64,000 bases of DNA, taken from contig CADBHB010000004.1 in assembly GCA_902794395.1 (NCBI GenBank), forward strand, positions 1 through 64,000. Reading direction: 5' to 3'. The translations under genes were made by a program, and so were the position numbers. Of the stretch, positions 57,188-64,000 are shown piece by piece. The DNA comes from an uncultured Ruminococcus sp. (GTDB lineage Bacteria > Bacillota > Clostridia > Oscillospirales > Acutalibacteraceae). Under the pieces are notes generated by a model. The model did not search any database, was not told the origin of the DNA, and saw only the letters and a program-made list of their open reading frames with translations. Each line of letters begins with the position of its first letter. The stretch's first letter is position 1.

Positions 57188-58906
57188 TTAGATACCCAAG
57201 ATCTCCTTTGATGAGGCTACCAGTCCCTCGCAAATCTTGAGCGCATCGTCCTTGTCCTTGCCGACCGCTGTGATATACAGCTTTATCTTCGGCTCGGTGC
57301 CGCTGGGACGGATTATCACCGCGTTGTCATTTTCCAAATGCAGGGCGATGACATTGGAGGTGGGGAGGGTGAGGTCTACAGTGCTTCCGGTGACAAGGTC
57401 GGTCTCCTTCTTAAGCTGATAGTCGCTGACCTTCACTACCTTGCAGCCGTTTACCGCAGCGGGGATATTCTCTCTTACCTTGGTCATCATCGCAGCCATC
57501 TTCTGCATGCCCTCAGCGCCCTCAAACTCAAAGGCGAAGGTGCGGTTGAGATAGTAGCCGAATTCCTCATACAGACCGTCGATGACCTGTGCCAGCGACT
57601 TGCCCTCTTTCTTGTAGTAAGCCGCCATTTCGGCTACCAGCATAGAGGCGACTACCGCGTCCTTATCTCTGACATAGGTGCCCGCCAAATAGCCGTAGCT
57701 TTCCTCAAAGCCGAAGAGATAGCGGTTCTCCTCGCCTTTTTGTTCGAGGTTGAGGATGACCTCTCCGATGTATTTAAAGCCTGTAAGCACGTTTTTCAGC
57801 TCGCAGCCGTATTTCTCGCAGAGCTTGTTGATAAGCTTGGTGGTGACGATGGTCTTTACCACAACGGGCTGCTCGGGCAGCTTGCCTGCCGCCTTTTTGC
57901 AGGAGAGGATGTAGTTTGTTAGCATTACGCCGTCCTCGTTGCCCGTGATAAGGCGGTAGCTGCCGTCGTAGTCCTTAACGGCTATACCCACTCTGTCGGC
58001 GTCGGGGTCGGTGGCGAGCAGCAGATCGGGCTGCACCTTTTCGCACAGCTCCAGACCCTTTTGCAGCGCTTCCTTTATCTCGGGGTTGGGGTAGGGGCAG
58101 GTGGTGAAGTTACCGTCGGGCAGCTCCTGCTCTTTGACGATCTCAACATCTTCCACGCCTATAGTCTTGAGCACGCGCCTTACCAGCTTGTTGCCGCAGC
58201 CGTTGAGCGGGGTGTAGACGACCTTGAGTCCCGCGCCCTTGCAGATTCCGGGATTGACCTGCTGCTCGAGCACCTTTTCAAGGTAGGTGTCATACACGCT
58301 GTCGTCAATATACTCTATCATGCCCGAAGCGATCGCCTCGTCAAAATCGGCGAGCTTTACGTCGTTGAACATATCGAGCTTTTGTATCTCGTCATATACC
58401 GCGGTGGCGGCGGCGTCGGTCATCTGGCAGCCGTCCTCGCCGTATGCCTTGTAGCCGTTGTATTTTGCGGGGTTGTGGCTGGCTGTAACCATGATGCCCG
58501 CCTGACACTTGAAGTAGCGCACCAGATAAGAGAGCACGGGAGTAGGCTCCAGCTCCTTGGTGATGTACACCTTGATGCCGTTTGCCGCCAGTACTCTTGC
58601 GGCTTCCACCATGAACAGATCAGCTTTTATGCGGCTGTCGTGCGAGATAGCCACAGCGCCCTTGCCGTACTTGTTGAGCACGTAGTTTGCCAGACCCTGT
58701 GTAGCCTGACGCACCACATAGATGTTCATTCTGTTTGTGCCGGCGCCGATAACGCCGCGCAGACCTGCCGTGCCGAATTTCAGCGCGGTATAAAACCGGT
58801 CGTAAATCTCATTGTCTTTGCCGTTGATGTCCTTAAGTTCAGTCACCAAATCCTTATCGTCCTTGGCGTTTTTACACCAGCTGTCATAGAGTTTTCTGTA
58901 ATCCAT
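57188..58906 (-). CDS. Phospho-sugar mutase (phosphoglucomutase/phosphomannomutase)
   Basis: A 572-residue alpha-D-phosphohexomutase of the PgcA type: AGLRGVIGAGTNRMN, the active-site serine loop TASHNPAKYNGYK (Ser about 141), the metal loop DPDADR, GFEESYGYLAGT and the C-terminal phosphate-binding RPSGTEPKIKLY. It interconverts hexose 1- and 6-phosphates for glycogen, nucleotide-sugar or glycolipid synthesis. The ATG at 58906 has GGGGGA upstream; an in-frame start 28 codons earlier gives an atypical extension and lies too close to the promoter. Confidence 0.93.
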   Translation of the reverse strand: MDYRKLYDSWCKNAKDDKDLVTELKDINGKDNEIYDRFYTALKFGTAGLRGVIGAGTNRMNIYVVRQATQGLANYVLNKYGKGAVAISHDSRIKADLFMVEAARVLAANGIKVYITKELEPTPVLSYLVRYFKCQAGIMVTASHNPAKYNGYKAYGEDGCQMTDAAATAVYDEIQKLDMFNDVKLADFDEAIASGMIEYIDDSVYDTYLEKVLEQQVNPGICKGAGLKVVYTPLNGCGNKLVRRVLKTIGVEDVEIVKEQELPDGNFTTCPYPNPEIKEALQKGLELCEKVQPDLLLATDPDADRVGIAVKDYDGSYRLITGNEDGVMLTNYILSCKKAAGKLPEQPVVVKTIVTTKLINKLCEKYGCELKNVLTGFKYIGEVILNLEQKGEENRYLFGFEESYGYLAGTYVRDKDAVVASMLVAEMAAYYKKEGKSLAQVIDGLYEEFGYYLNRTFAFEFEGAEGMQKMAAMMTKVRENIPAAVNGCKVVKVSDYQLKKETDLVTGSTVDLTLPTSNVIALHLENDNAVIIRPSGTEPKIKLYITAVGKDKDDALKICEGLVASSKEILGI

Positions 58907-58995
58907 AAATTGATTCCCCCTATAGCAAATTTGTACAAACAATTGATAATAAATACAGGCTTCGCGCAAAAAATACGCATACCTATACATCTATT

Positions 58996-59024
58996 ACTAT
59001 ACCATAAAACAGCGAAAATTACAA
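58996..59024 (-). promoter_or_regulatory. SigA promoter of the mutase gene
   Basis: On the minus strand TTGTAA (59024-59019), 17 bp, TATAGT (59001-58996). It supports the 58906 start. Confidence 0.68.
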
Positions 59025-59088
59025 GTTTCTTAAAGACTTATCTTTTGCGGTTTTGCCACTTCTTTTTATGAAAACTTGCCAATCGCCG

Positions 59089-59120
59089 AAAAAAAGCGGC
59101 GCGCCGTAACAGCGTGCCGC
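59089..59120 (-). terminator. Terminator of the Dlt-like operon
   Basis: On the minus strand GCGGCACGC-TGTTACG-GCGCGCCGC (59120-59096) is followed by seven T residues. Confidence 0.9.
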
Positions 59121-59125
59121 AGCAG

Positions 59126-60253
59126 TCAGTATTTTTTTATCATGGCGAGGGTGGCGGTGTCCTCCTCAATGCTCATCCGCTTGTGCTGTACCTCCATAAG
59201 ATCAAGGCAATAGCGGCGCAGCTGATTAAAGCCGGTTGCGGCTTCTTCCCATCTTTCCTTTACCTTGCCGCTCAGCGGCTTGCCCTTTACGCCGTACTTG
59301 TTTTGCAGCAGCGTGCAGAGGTAGTCGGTCAGCTTGTCGGTACCGTAGATGTTCAGATGGTCGATGTCGTAGAAGTCGGTGGAGGGTTCAATGCCCACAG
59401 CCTTATAATCCTTCTCCAAATTGATGAAGTCATAGCCGTAGCTTTCAATTATCTCGGCGGCGGCGTTGGTGCGTTTGGAGCGGGTGAAGGTGTCGCTGAT
59501 GATATAGTGAGGCGTGCGCATGAACGCGACGTTCAGGTCGTTCTCTTTGCAGTATGTCAGCAGCTCACGCAGCTTTTCCTCAAAGCCCGGATTCAGCGCC
59601 GTTTTTTTATCCGATGGCTCTACAAAGGCGAAGTCTTTTTCCAGGCCGCCCGTTACCGTGTGATAGCCCTTGAGCACCGAATTATGGTGGAAGGTCATTT
59701 GCAGCTTCGACACCATACGTCGCGCCTGCTCGGGCAGATTGCTCCAAAGGCTGTGGTACTTTATGATGGGCATGTAGTACTCTATCTGCATATCGGCGGG
59801 GATGAATTTGCTGATAAAGTTTATTTTGTTCTTTCCCAGCGGTATGTTGTCCACCAGCTTGCGCACGTTGACGTTGTCCTGGTTCTTTTCAAAGTTGCCG
59901 TAAAGATATGAGTTGATCTCTATAAGTATCATCTGCGGCTTTTGGGTGCGCACTATTTCCTTAAGAGCCAGCATCATGCCGTCGGCGGTGATGGACTCGG
60001 TGGCGTAGGGATAGCTTGTAAAACCGTATTTGTCATAAGCCATTCCCGAGGAGAAGCCCGTGTATACTTCGCTGGCGCCCAAAAGCACCACGTCGAGCGA
60101 GTCTTCCTTTTCGTAGTAATAGCCGTCAAGATGTATGGTGTTCTGATCTAAGTTGCGCAGGTAAAAGTCCTGTAAAAAGCCGACGGTAAGGATGATCGCC
60201 AGAAAAAAGCAACTGAGCTTAGCCGTGCGCGTCAGATATAGTTTTTTCTTCAT
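59126..60253 (-). CDS. SGNH-like membrane-anchored protein, DltD-like role
   Basis: A 375-residue protein with a basic N-terminus and one membrane span (about 10-28), then an outside domain. VVLLGASEVYTGF places a serine (Ser61) as in the GDS block of SGNH hydrolases, and FYDIDHLNIYG near residue 305 matches the DxxH block. Such proteins pair with MBOAT acyltransferases (DltD, AlgX/AlgJ, PatB) to pass an acyl group to a surface polymer. It starts 14 bp after the MBOAT gene and is the last gene of the operon. Confidence 0.75.
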   Translation of the reverse strand: MKKKLYLTRTAKLSCFFLAIILTVGFLQDFYLRNLDQNTIHLDGYYYEKEDSLDVVLLGASEVYTGFSSGMAYDKYGFTSYPYATESITADGMMLALKEIVRTQKPQMILIEINSYLYGNFEKNQDNVNVRKLVDNIPLGKNKINFISKFIPADMQIEYYMPIIKYHSLWSNLPEQARRMVSKLQMTFHHNSVLKGYHTVTGGLEKDFAFVEPSDKKTALNPGFEEKLRELLTYCKENDLNVAFMRTPHYIISDTFTRSKRTNAAAEIIESYGYDFINLEKDYKAVGIEPSTDFYDIDHLNIYGTDKLTDYLCTLLQNKYGVKGKPLSGKVKERWEEAATGFNQLRRYCLDLMEVQHKRMSIEEDTATLAMIKKY

Positions 60254-60267
60254 AATGCTTACCTCGC

Positions 60268-61941
60268 TTAGAATCCGCCGTATACAAAGTCCGCGATATT
60301 ACAGCCGGAGCCGTAAACACCGAAGACTATAACGGACATAACGCCGATGTACAACAGCGCGGCGCGCAGGAAAAACGGTTTTTTATCGAGCATGGTGCGG
60401 ATGTCGGTATCGGGGTGCTTTTCCTGTATAAGGCTTGTGATCCAGATGGTAAGAGTGCCCAGAGCGATCAGCAGACAGTCGCTGCCGTATAAATTCAGCG
60501 TTGAGAACTGAGCGAAGAATCCCGAGAAGCTCTGCGCGGTAAAGAACTTTCCTATGGTCACGAACGCCTGCTGCATGTCGGGGGCTACGTCAAACACATA
60601 GCCCACCAGCACCACGATAAAGGTTCTGACCATCTGAAACAGGCGGAAGCCGAAGCTCTCGCGCTTTAGGTGCAGCTTGTCGGTCCAGCTGTCAAACAGC
60701 GGCTGCATCAAAATACTCAGCATGATTATGCCGCCGTTCCACACGCCGAACATCACATATTTCCAGTTTGCGCCGTGCCACACGCCGACCACCAAAAAGA
60801 CGACCAGCGAGGCGAAGCTTGTGGGCAATACCTTTGCGATATGCGCGCCCGCGGAGGTTTTTCCGAAGCGGGAGTTCTTCATTTTCTTGCTTGCGGTCAA
60901 AAATACATTTGACATGGCGATGGGGTAGAAGATGTAGTTCTTCATCCACGCGCCCAGCGAAATATGCCATCTGCGCCAGTATTCGTTGATGGATTTTGAG
61001 AAGTACGGGCGCTTGAAGTTGTCGATCATATCTATGCCGAAGATCTGCGCGACGCCGCGTGAAATATCGATGCCGCCCGAGAAATCGGCGTACAGCTGCA
61101 CAGCGTACAGCAGGATGATGAACGTAAGCGTGGTGCCGTTGTAGGAGCTGTAGGTCGAGACAGCGTCGCTAAAGGTTATCTCGCCTCCGATCGGCGGGCT
61201 GACGGCGTTTATCGCCGCCACGGCTCGGTCGGCTATGATAAGCTTCTTCATAAAGCCCCATAAAACCAGCTCCATGCCGTGCTTTACGCGGGTGAAGTCA
61301 AATTCGTGCGGCTCATAAAGCTGCACCGCCAGCTGGTCGTAAATGCTTATGGGTCCCTGTACTATCTGCGGGAAGAAGGACACAAACAGCAGCAGCTTGA
61401 GCGGGTTTTTCTGAGCGGGAGTCTTTTCGCGGTACACATCGACTATGTAACCCATCGACTGGAAGGTGTAGAAGGAAATACCCAGCGGCAAAAACAGCTT
61501 TAGCGTCGGCGCGGAAAATCCTATGCCGAACACGCCCAGCATATCGTTCAGGCTGCCTGAGAAGAAGTTGTAGTACTTCAAAAACGCCAGTATGCCGAAG
61601 TTCATTACCAGCGCCAGGGTCATTATCCATCTTTTCCGTATCTTGATACGGTTTTTATAGGCTTTCTTCCTGTCTCGGTCCCATTCCTTCTTTTTCGCCT
61701 TCAACAGCGCTTTTGAGGCGGTGGAGACCTTTTCTATCCACAGCGCTATCAAATATGTGCTCAGCGAGGTGAACAGAATGAATGCCGCGTAAACATATCC
61801 CGCTACGGCATAGAAGAATACGCTTGCCGCCAGCAGTACCGTCCACTTGTATTTTTTAGCCGGAAAGCAAAAATACACAAGCATGGTCGCCAGTACGAAC
61901 AGGATGAAGTTCAGCGAGGTGTAAGAGATTTTAAATATCAA
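60268..61941 (-). CDS. MBOAT family O-acyltransferase (DltB/AlgI-like)
   Basis: A 557-residue polytopic protein (about 11-12 spans). MBOAT signatures are SFFPQIVQGPI, DFSGGIDISRGVAQIFG, YWRRWHISLGAWMKNYIFYP and VGVWHGANWKYVMFG, with the invariant His near residue 390. MBOAT proteins move acyl or aminoacyl groups from the inside carrier to acceptors outside the membrane. The start is TTG at 61941 with no clear ribosome site, so it could be off by some codons. Its neighbours on either side are the decarboxylase and the SGNH protein. Confidence 0.9.
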   Translation of the reverse strand: MIFKISYTSLNFILFVLATMLVYFCFPAKKYKWTVLLAASVFFYAVAGYVYAAFILFTSLSTYLIALWIEKVSTASKALLKAKKKEWDRDRKKAYKNRIKIRKRWIMTLALVMNFGILAFLKYYNFFSGSLNDMLGVFGIGFSAPTLKLFLPLGISFYTFQSMGYIVDVYREKTPAQKNPLKLLLFVSFFPQIVQGPISIYDQLAVQLYEPHEFDFTRVKHGMELVLWGFMKKLIIADRAVAAINAVSPPIGGEITFSDAVSTYSSYNGTTLTFIILLYAVQLYADFSGGIDISRGVAQIFGIDMIDNFKRPYFSKSINEYWRRWHISLGAWMKNYIFYPIAMSNVFLTASKKMKNSRFGKTSAGAHIAKVLPTSFASLVVFLVVGVWHGANWKYVMFGVWNGGIIMLSILMQPLFDSWTDKLHLKRESFGFRLFQMVRTFIVVLVGYVFDVAPDMQQAFVTIGKFFTAQSFSGFFAQFSTLNLYGSDCLLIALGTLTIWITSLIQEKHPDTDIRTMLDKKPFFLRAALLYIGVMSVIVFGVYGSGCNIADFVYGGF

Positions 61942-61995
61942 AGTAGCATCGCCGCTTTCGTGGTTGGATTCGTAGATACGGACTTGTTTTGCCGC

Positions 61996-63183
61996 TTATA
62001 CCGCGGGCGTGTTGAACACATCCGAATACAGCATCTCGCGGATGACCGTCAGTCCGTCGCGCTCGGAATACACCGAAACGGCGGGCATTTCACGGCTGAG
62101 AAACACCGCCATGCCCTCGGTGACGGAATAGGCGCCTGTCCGGCAGAACACCAGGGTGTCGCCGACAGAGAGGGAGTCGAACTCCGCTCCGCGAGCCAGC
62201 ACGTCCGCAGTGGTGCAAAGGCTGCCGCAGAGCGTCCATGCCTTTTTGCCGCCGTCGCTGCCGTCGTGCTTTATATGGATGATCTTCGGGATCTGCATAC
62301 CCTGAAGCTGTCCGTCATATTTTAGCTGGTTAAGTCCGCCGTCCACTATGGCGTAGTTTACGTCGTAATTGGTTTTGGCGTCGATGACCTTCGTAAGATA
62401 ATAGCCGCAGGGCGCCGCGAAAAATCTGCCCATCTCCACCGTTAGCTCGGTTTTGTCGGCAAGGGCGCGTATCGCCTCGGAAACGGAAGCCAAACGCTCC
62501 TCCTCAAGGGTATCGGCGTCGTCGGAAAAGTAATCGACGGCAAGTCCGGTGCCGTATTCCACGCGCTCAAGCGTGAAGCCCAGCTCCGCCTTGACGCGGT
62601 CGAGCAGCTCGCCTATGTAGCTCAGCTCGCGCTCGATAGGCTTTGCTTTTTTCTTTTGGGTGCCCGTGAAATAGTGGATGCCCACGATCTCAATGCCCTT
62701 ATAGTCATCGCGGCGGGCGATGATGTCCAGCACGTCCTGCTCCGCCATTCCGAACTGACTGCCGCCCTTGACGTCGGTAACGCGCAGCAAAACGGGGTAG
62801 ACGATGCCGTTGGCAAGCGCCTCGTCGTTGATAAGCTGCATATGCAGGCGGCTTTCTGCGGTAAAGGTGCCTACGCCGTCGGCGGCTGCGCGGCTGACAT
62901 CCTTTTGCGTCTTGTTGACGCCCGAAAAGATTATCTTTTTCATGTCCACGCCCGTCTTTTCACAGACGGTCAGCTCGCCCGGGCTGCACACCTCTATCTT
63001 GTCAAAGACAGCGGGAAGTCTGCCCAAGAGAAAGGGATTTGCCTTTATTGAAAAGCAAAGCCCTGTTTTTTCTCCGAAATAATCCCGCACCAGCGCCGCC
63101 CGCTTCTCAAACTCGTCCATATCGAAGATGTAGGAGGGAGTGGGAAGCTGCGCCGCAAGCGCTTTTATTGTTTTAGTATCCAT
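61996..63183 (-). CDS. Fold-III PLP-dependent decarboxylase
   Basis: A 395-residue alanine racemase-fold enzyme of the diaminopimelate/ornithine decarboxylase group. The PLP lysine is K47 in CFSIKANP; further motifs are EVCSPGEL, GIHYFTGTQ, EMGRFFAAPCGYYL, the catalytic Cys in LCGSLCTTADVLA (about 322) and GAYSVTEGMAVFL. The GTQ variant resembles carrier-associated decarboxylases such as BtrK rather than LysA. It starts 2 bp after the carrier-protein stop, with AGGA upstream; an in-frame start 12 codons earlier overlaps that gene. The substrate is unknown. Confidence 0.85.
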   Translation of the reverse strand: MDTKTIKALAAQLPTPSYIFDMDEFEKRAALVRDYFGEKTGLCFSIKANPFLLGRLPAVFDKIEVCSPGELTVCEKTGVDMKKIIFSGVNKTQKDVSRAAADGVGTFTAESRLHMQLINDEALANGIVYPVLLRVTDVKGGSQFGMAEQDVLDIIARRDDYKGIEIVGIHYFTGTQKKKAKPIERELSYIGELLDRVKAELGFTLERVEYGTGLAVDYFSDDADTLEEERLASVSEAIRALADKTELTVEMGRFFAAPCGYYLTKVIDAKTNYDVNYAIVDGGLNQLKYDGQLQGMQIPKIIHIKHDGSDGGKKAWTLCGSLCTTADVLARGAEFDSLSVGDTLVFCRTGAYSVTEGMAVFLSREMPAVSVYSERDGLTVIREMLYSDVFNTPAV

Positions 63184-63185
63184 GC

Positions 63186-63413
63186 TTATTCGTCCTGAAG
63201 CTGCTCGATCAGCGCCCACATAGCCTTGGCGGAGTTGAAGTTTTCGGGTACAAGGTTGTTGGGCTTGATCTCGATGTCGAATGCGTCGTTTAGCTCGCCT
63301 ACCAGCGCCACGATATCAAAGGAATCGAGCACGCCGTCGGTTATCAGCGCGGTTTCGTCGGCAAAGTCTACGTCGGGTCTGAGTTCTTCCAAAATCTGCA
63401 TTAATTCATCCAT
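63186..63413 (-). CDS. Acyl/aminoacyl carrier protein (DltC-like)
   Basis: A 75-residue carrier protein with the phosphopantetheine site DGVLDSFD (Ser31) and the typical four-helix pattern (VALVGELNDAFDIEIKP, SAKAMWALIEQLQ). DltC-like proteins hold D-alanine as a thioester. AAGGAG precedes the ATG. It lies 17 bp after the adenylating ligase and 2 bp before the decarboxylase, so both probably use it. Confidence 0.9.
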   Translation of the reverse strand: MDELMQILEELRPDVDFADETALITDGVLDSFDIVALVGELNDAFDIEIKPNNLVPENFNSAKAMWALIEQLQDE

Positions 63414-63430
63414 GTTGTTTCTCCTTTACA

Positions 63431-64000
63431 TCATTTAAAGTAGTTTTTTAATGTCTGCATATCGGTTTTGCCGTTGGGAAGCGCAGGCAGCGCGTCCAGC
63501 TGCACAAGCTTTCGCGGCACCATAAAGGCGGGCATGTTTTTGCGGAAGTAGAGGACTATATCCTTTGAGGTCGCCTCTCCGGTATAGAAAAGGTATAGGG
63601 TGGCTTTCTCCTTGTTGTAGAGAGCGCAGCAGTCGATGACTCCCGCGACCTTCTTCGCGGTCTCCTCGATCTCACCCAGCTCGATGCGGTGTCCCAGATG
63701 CTTTATCTGCCTGTCCTTTCTTCCGTGGAAAAGCAGGTCGCCGTTCGGCGCAAAGCTGCCCAGGTCGCCTGTTTTGTATATAAGCTCGCGGTAGTTTTGG
63801 TTGAGCGGGTTTTGCATAAAGCTTTTAGCGGTCTGCTCGGGGTTGCCGTAATAGCCCAGCGCGAGTACCGGACCGCTTACGCAGATCTCGCCTGTCTCGC
63901 CCTCGGGGGTGGCGGTGTTGTCGTCGTTAAGCAGCATAACGCGGTAGTTGTCGTAGGGCTTGCCTATGGGCAGCACCGTGTCGTCGTCCACGCGCTCACT
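63431..64000 (-). CDS. Amino-acid adenylating ligase, DltA-like (partial, cut by window end)
   Basis: The last 189 residues of an ANL-superfamily enzyme; the frame continues past the window end, and an internal GTG at 63991 is not a true start. Visible motifs are GEICVSGPVLALGYYGN, LIYKTGDLG, GRKDRQIKHLGHRIELGEIE and the catalytic C-terminal lysine in LPNGKTD. It activates a carboxylate with ATP and loads the adjacent carrier protein. The specificity residues are outside the window, so D-alanine cannot be confirmed. Confidence 0.85.
   Translation of the reverse strand, partial: SERVDDDTVLPIGKPYDNYRVMLLNDDNTATPEGETGEICVSGPVLALGYYGNPEQTAKSFMQNPLNQNYRELIYKTGDLGSFAPNGDLLFHGRKDRQIKHLGHRIELGEIEETAKKVAGVIDCCALYNKEKATLYLFYTGEATSKDIVLYFRKNMPAFMVPRKLVQLDALPALPNGKTDMQTLKNYFK

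Overview
The window looks like a chromosomal segment of a spore-forming, Gram-positive Clostridia member, most likely from the Ruminococcaceae/Oscillospiraceae. The evidence is the gene content: yqfC-yqfD, a ylbJ-like gene, TepA next to FtsK/SpoIIIE, RNase J, CdaA-CdaR, GdpP-rplI-dnaB, tilS-hpt-ftsH, and an MscL with a zinc ribbon. Starts generally carry GGAGG-type ribosome binding sites and promoters are classical SigA type. The species cannot be named from sequence alone.

Layout. Positions 1-3898 are the right end of a prophage: the end of a structural protein with a metallophosphoesterase domain, a small coiled-coil membrane protein, an r1t-type holin, an M15-type endolysin and an A+T-rich methylase-like gene. 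The prophage stops at a tRNA-Pro(GGG) gene (4210-4286, minus), a plausible integration site. From 4.4 to 45.8 kb lies ordinary, mostly plus-strand housekeeping DNA: a sigma factor fused to a membrane anchor, TepA-UppP-FtsK, a YgiQ radical SAM protein, TyrS, MscL, AsnB, sporulation genes, YmdB, a YloV kinase-like protein, RecG, a D,D-carboxypeptidase, NrdR, RNase HI, RNase J, GdpP, L9, DnaB, TilS, Hpt, FtsH, UvrA, a DUF3343/cysteine desulfurase pair, and CdaA-CdaR. Both c-di-AMP synthesis (CdaA) and degradation (GdpP) are present.

From 46.0 to 52.0 kb a minus-strand surface-polysaccharide set (GT39-like transferase, FAD oxidoreductase, GtrA, sugar epimerase) precedes a RodA/FtsW gene. From 52.2 to 55.4 kb lie fhs-tsaE-tsaB-rpiB. 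Then comes a gene-poor, A+T-rich stretch (55.4-57.2 kb). It holds a duplicated array of 9-bp boxes, a 17-codon leader peptide overlapping a small XRE regulator, a minus-strand promoter followed almost at once by two terminators, and a strongly promoted unit of about 640 bp that ends in a terminator and can form long-range helices. I regard that unit as a candidate large structured RNA.

After a phosphoglucomutase/phosphomannomutase gene, the window ends (59.1-64.0 kb, minus) in a Dlt-like operon: adenylating ligase (cut by the window end), carrier protein, PLP-dependent decarboxylase, MBOAT acyltransferase and SGNH-type protein. A fold-III decarboxylase between the carrier protein and the transferase is not part of canonical D-alanylation. 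It suggests that a decarboxylated or otherwise processed amino acid is attached to a surface polymer. The structured-RNA locus and this operon are the two strongest leads.
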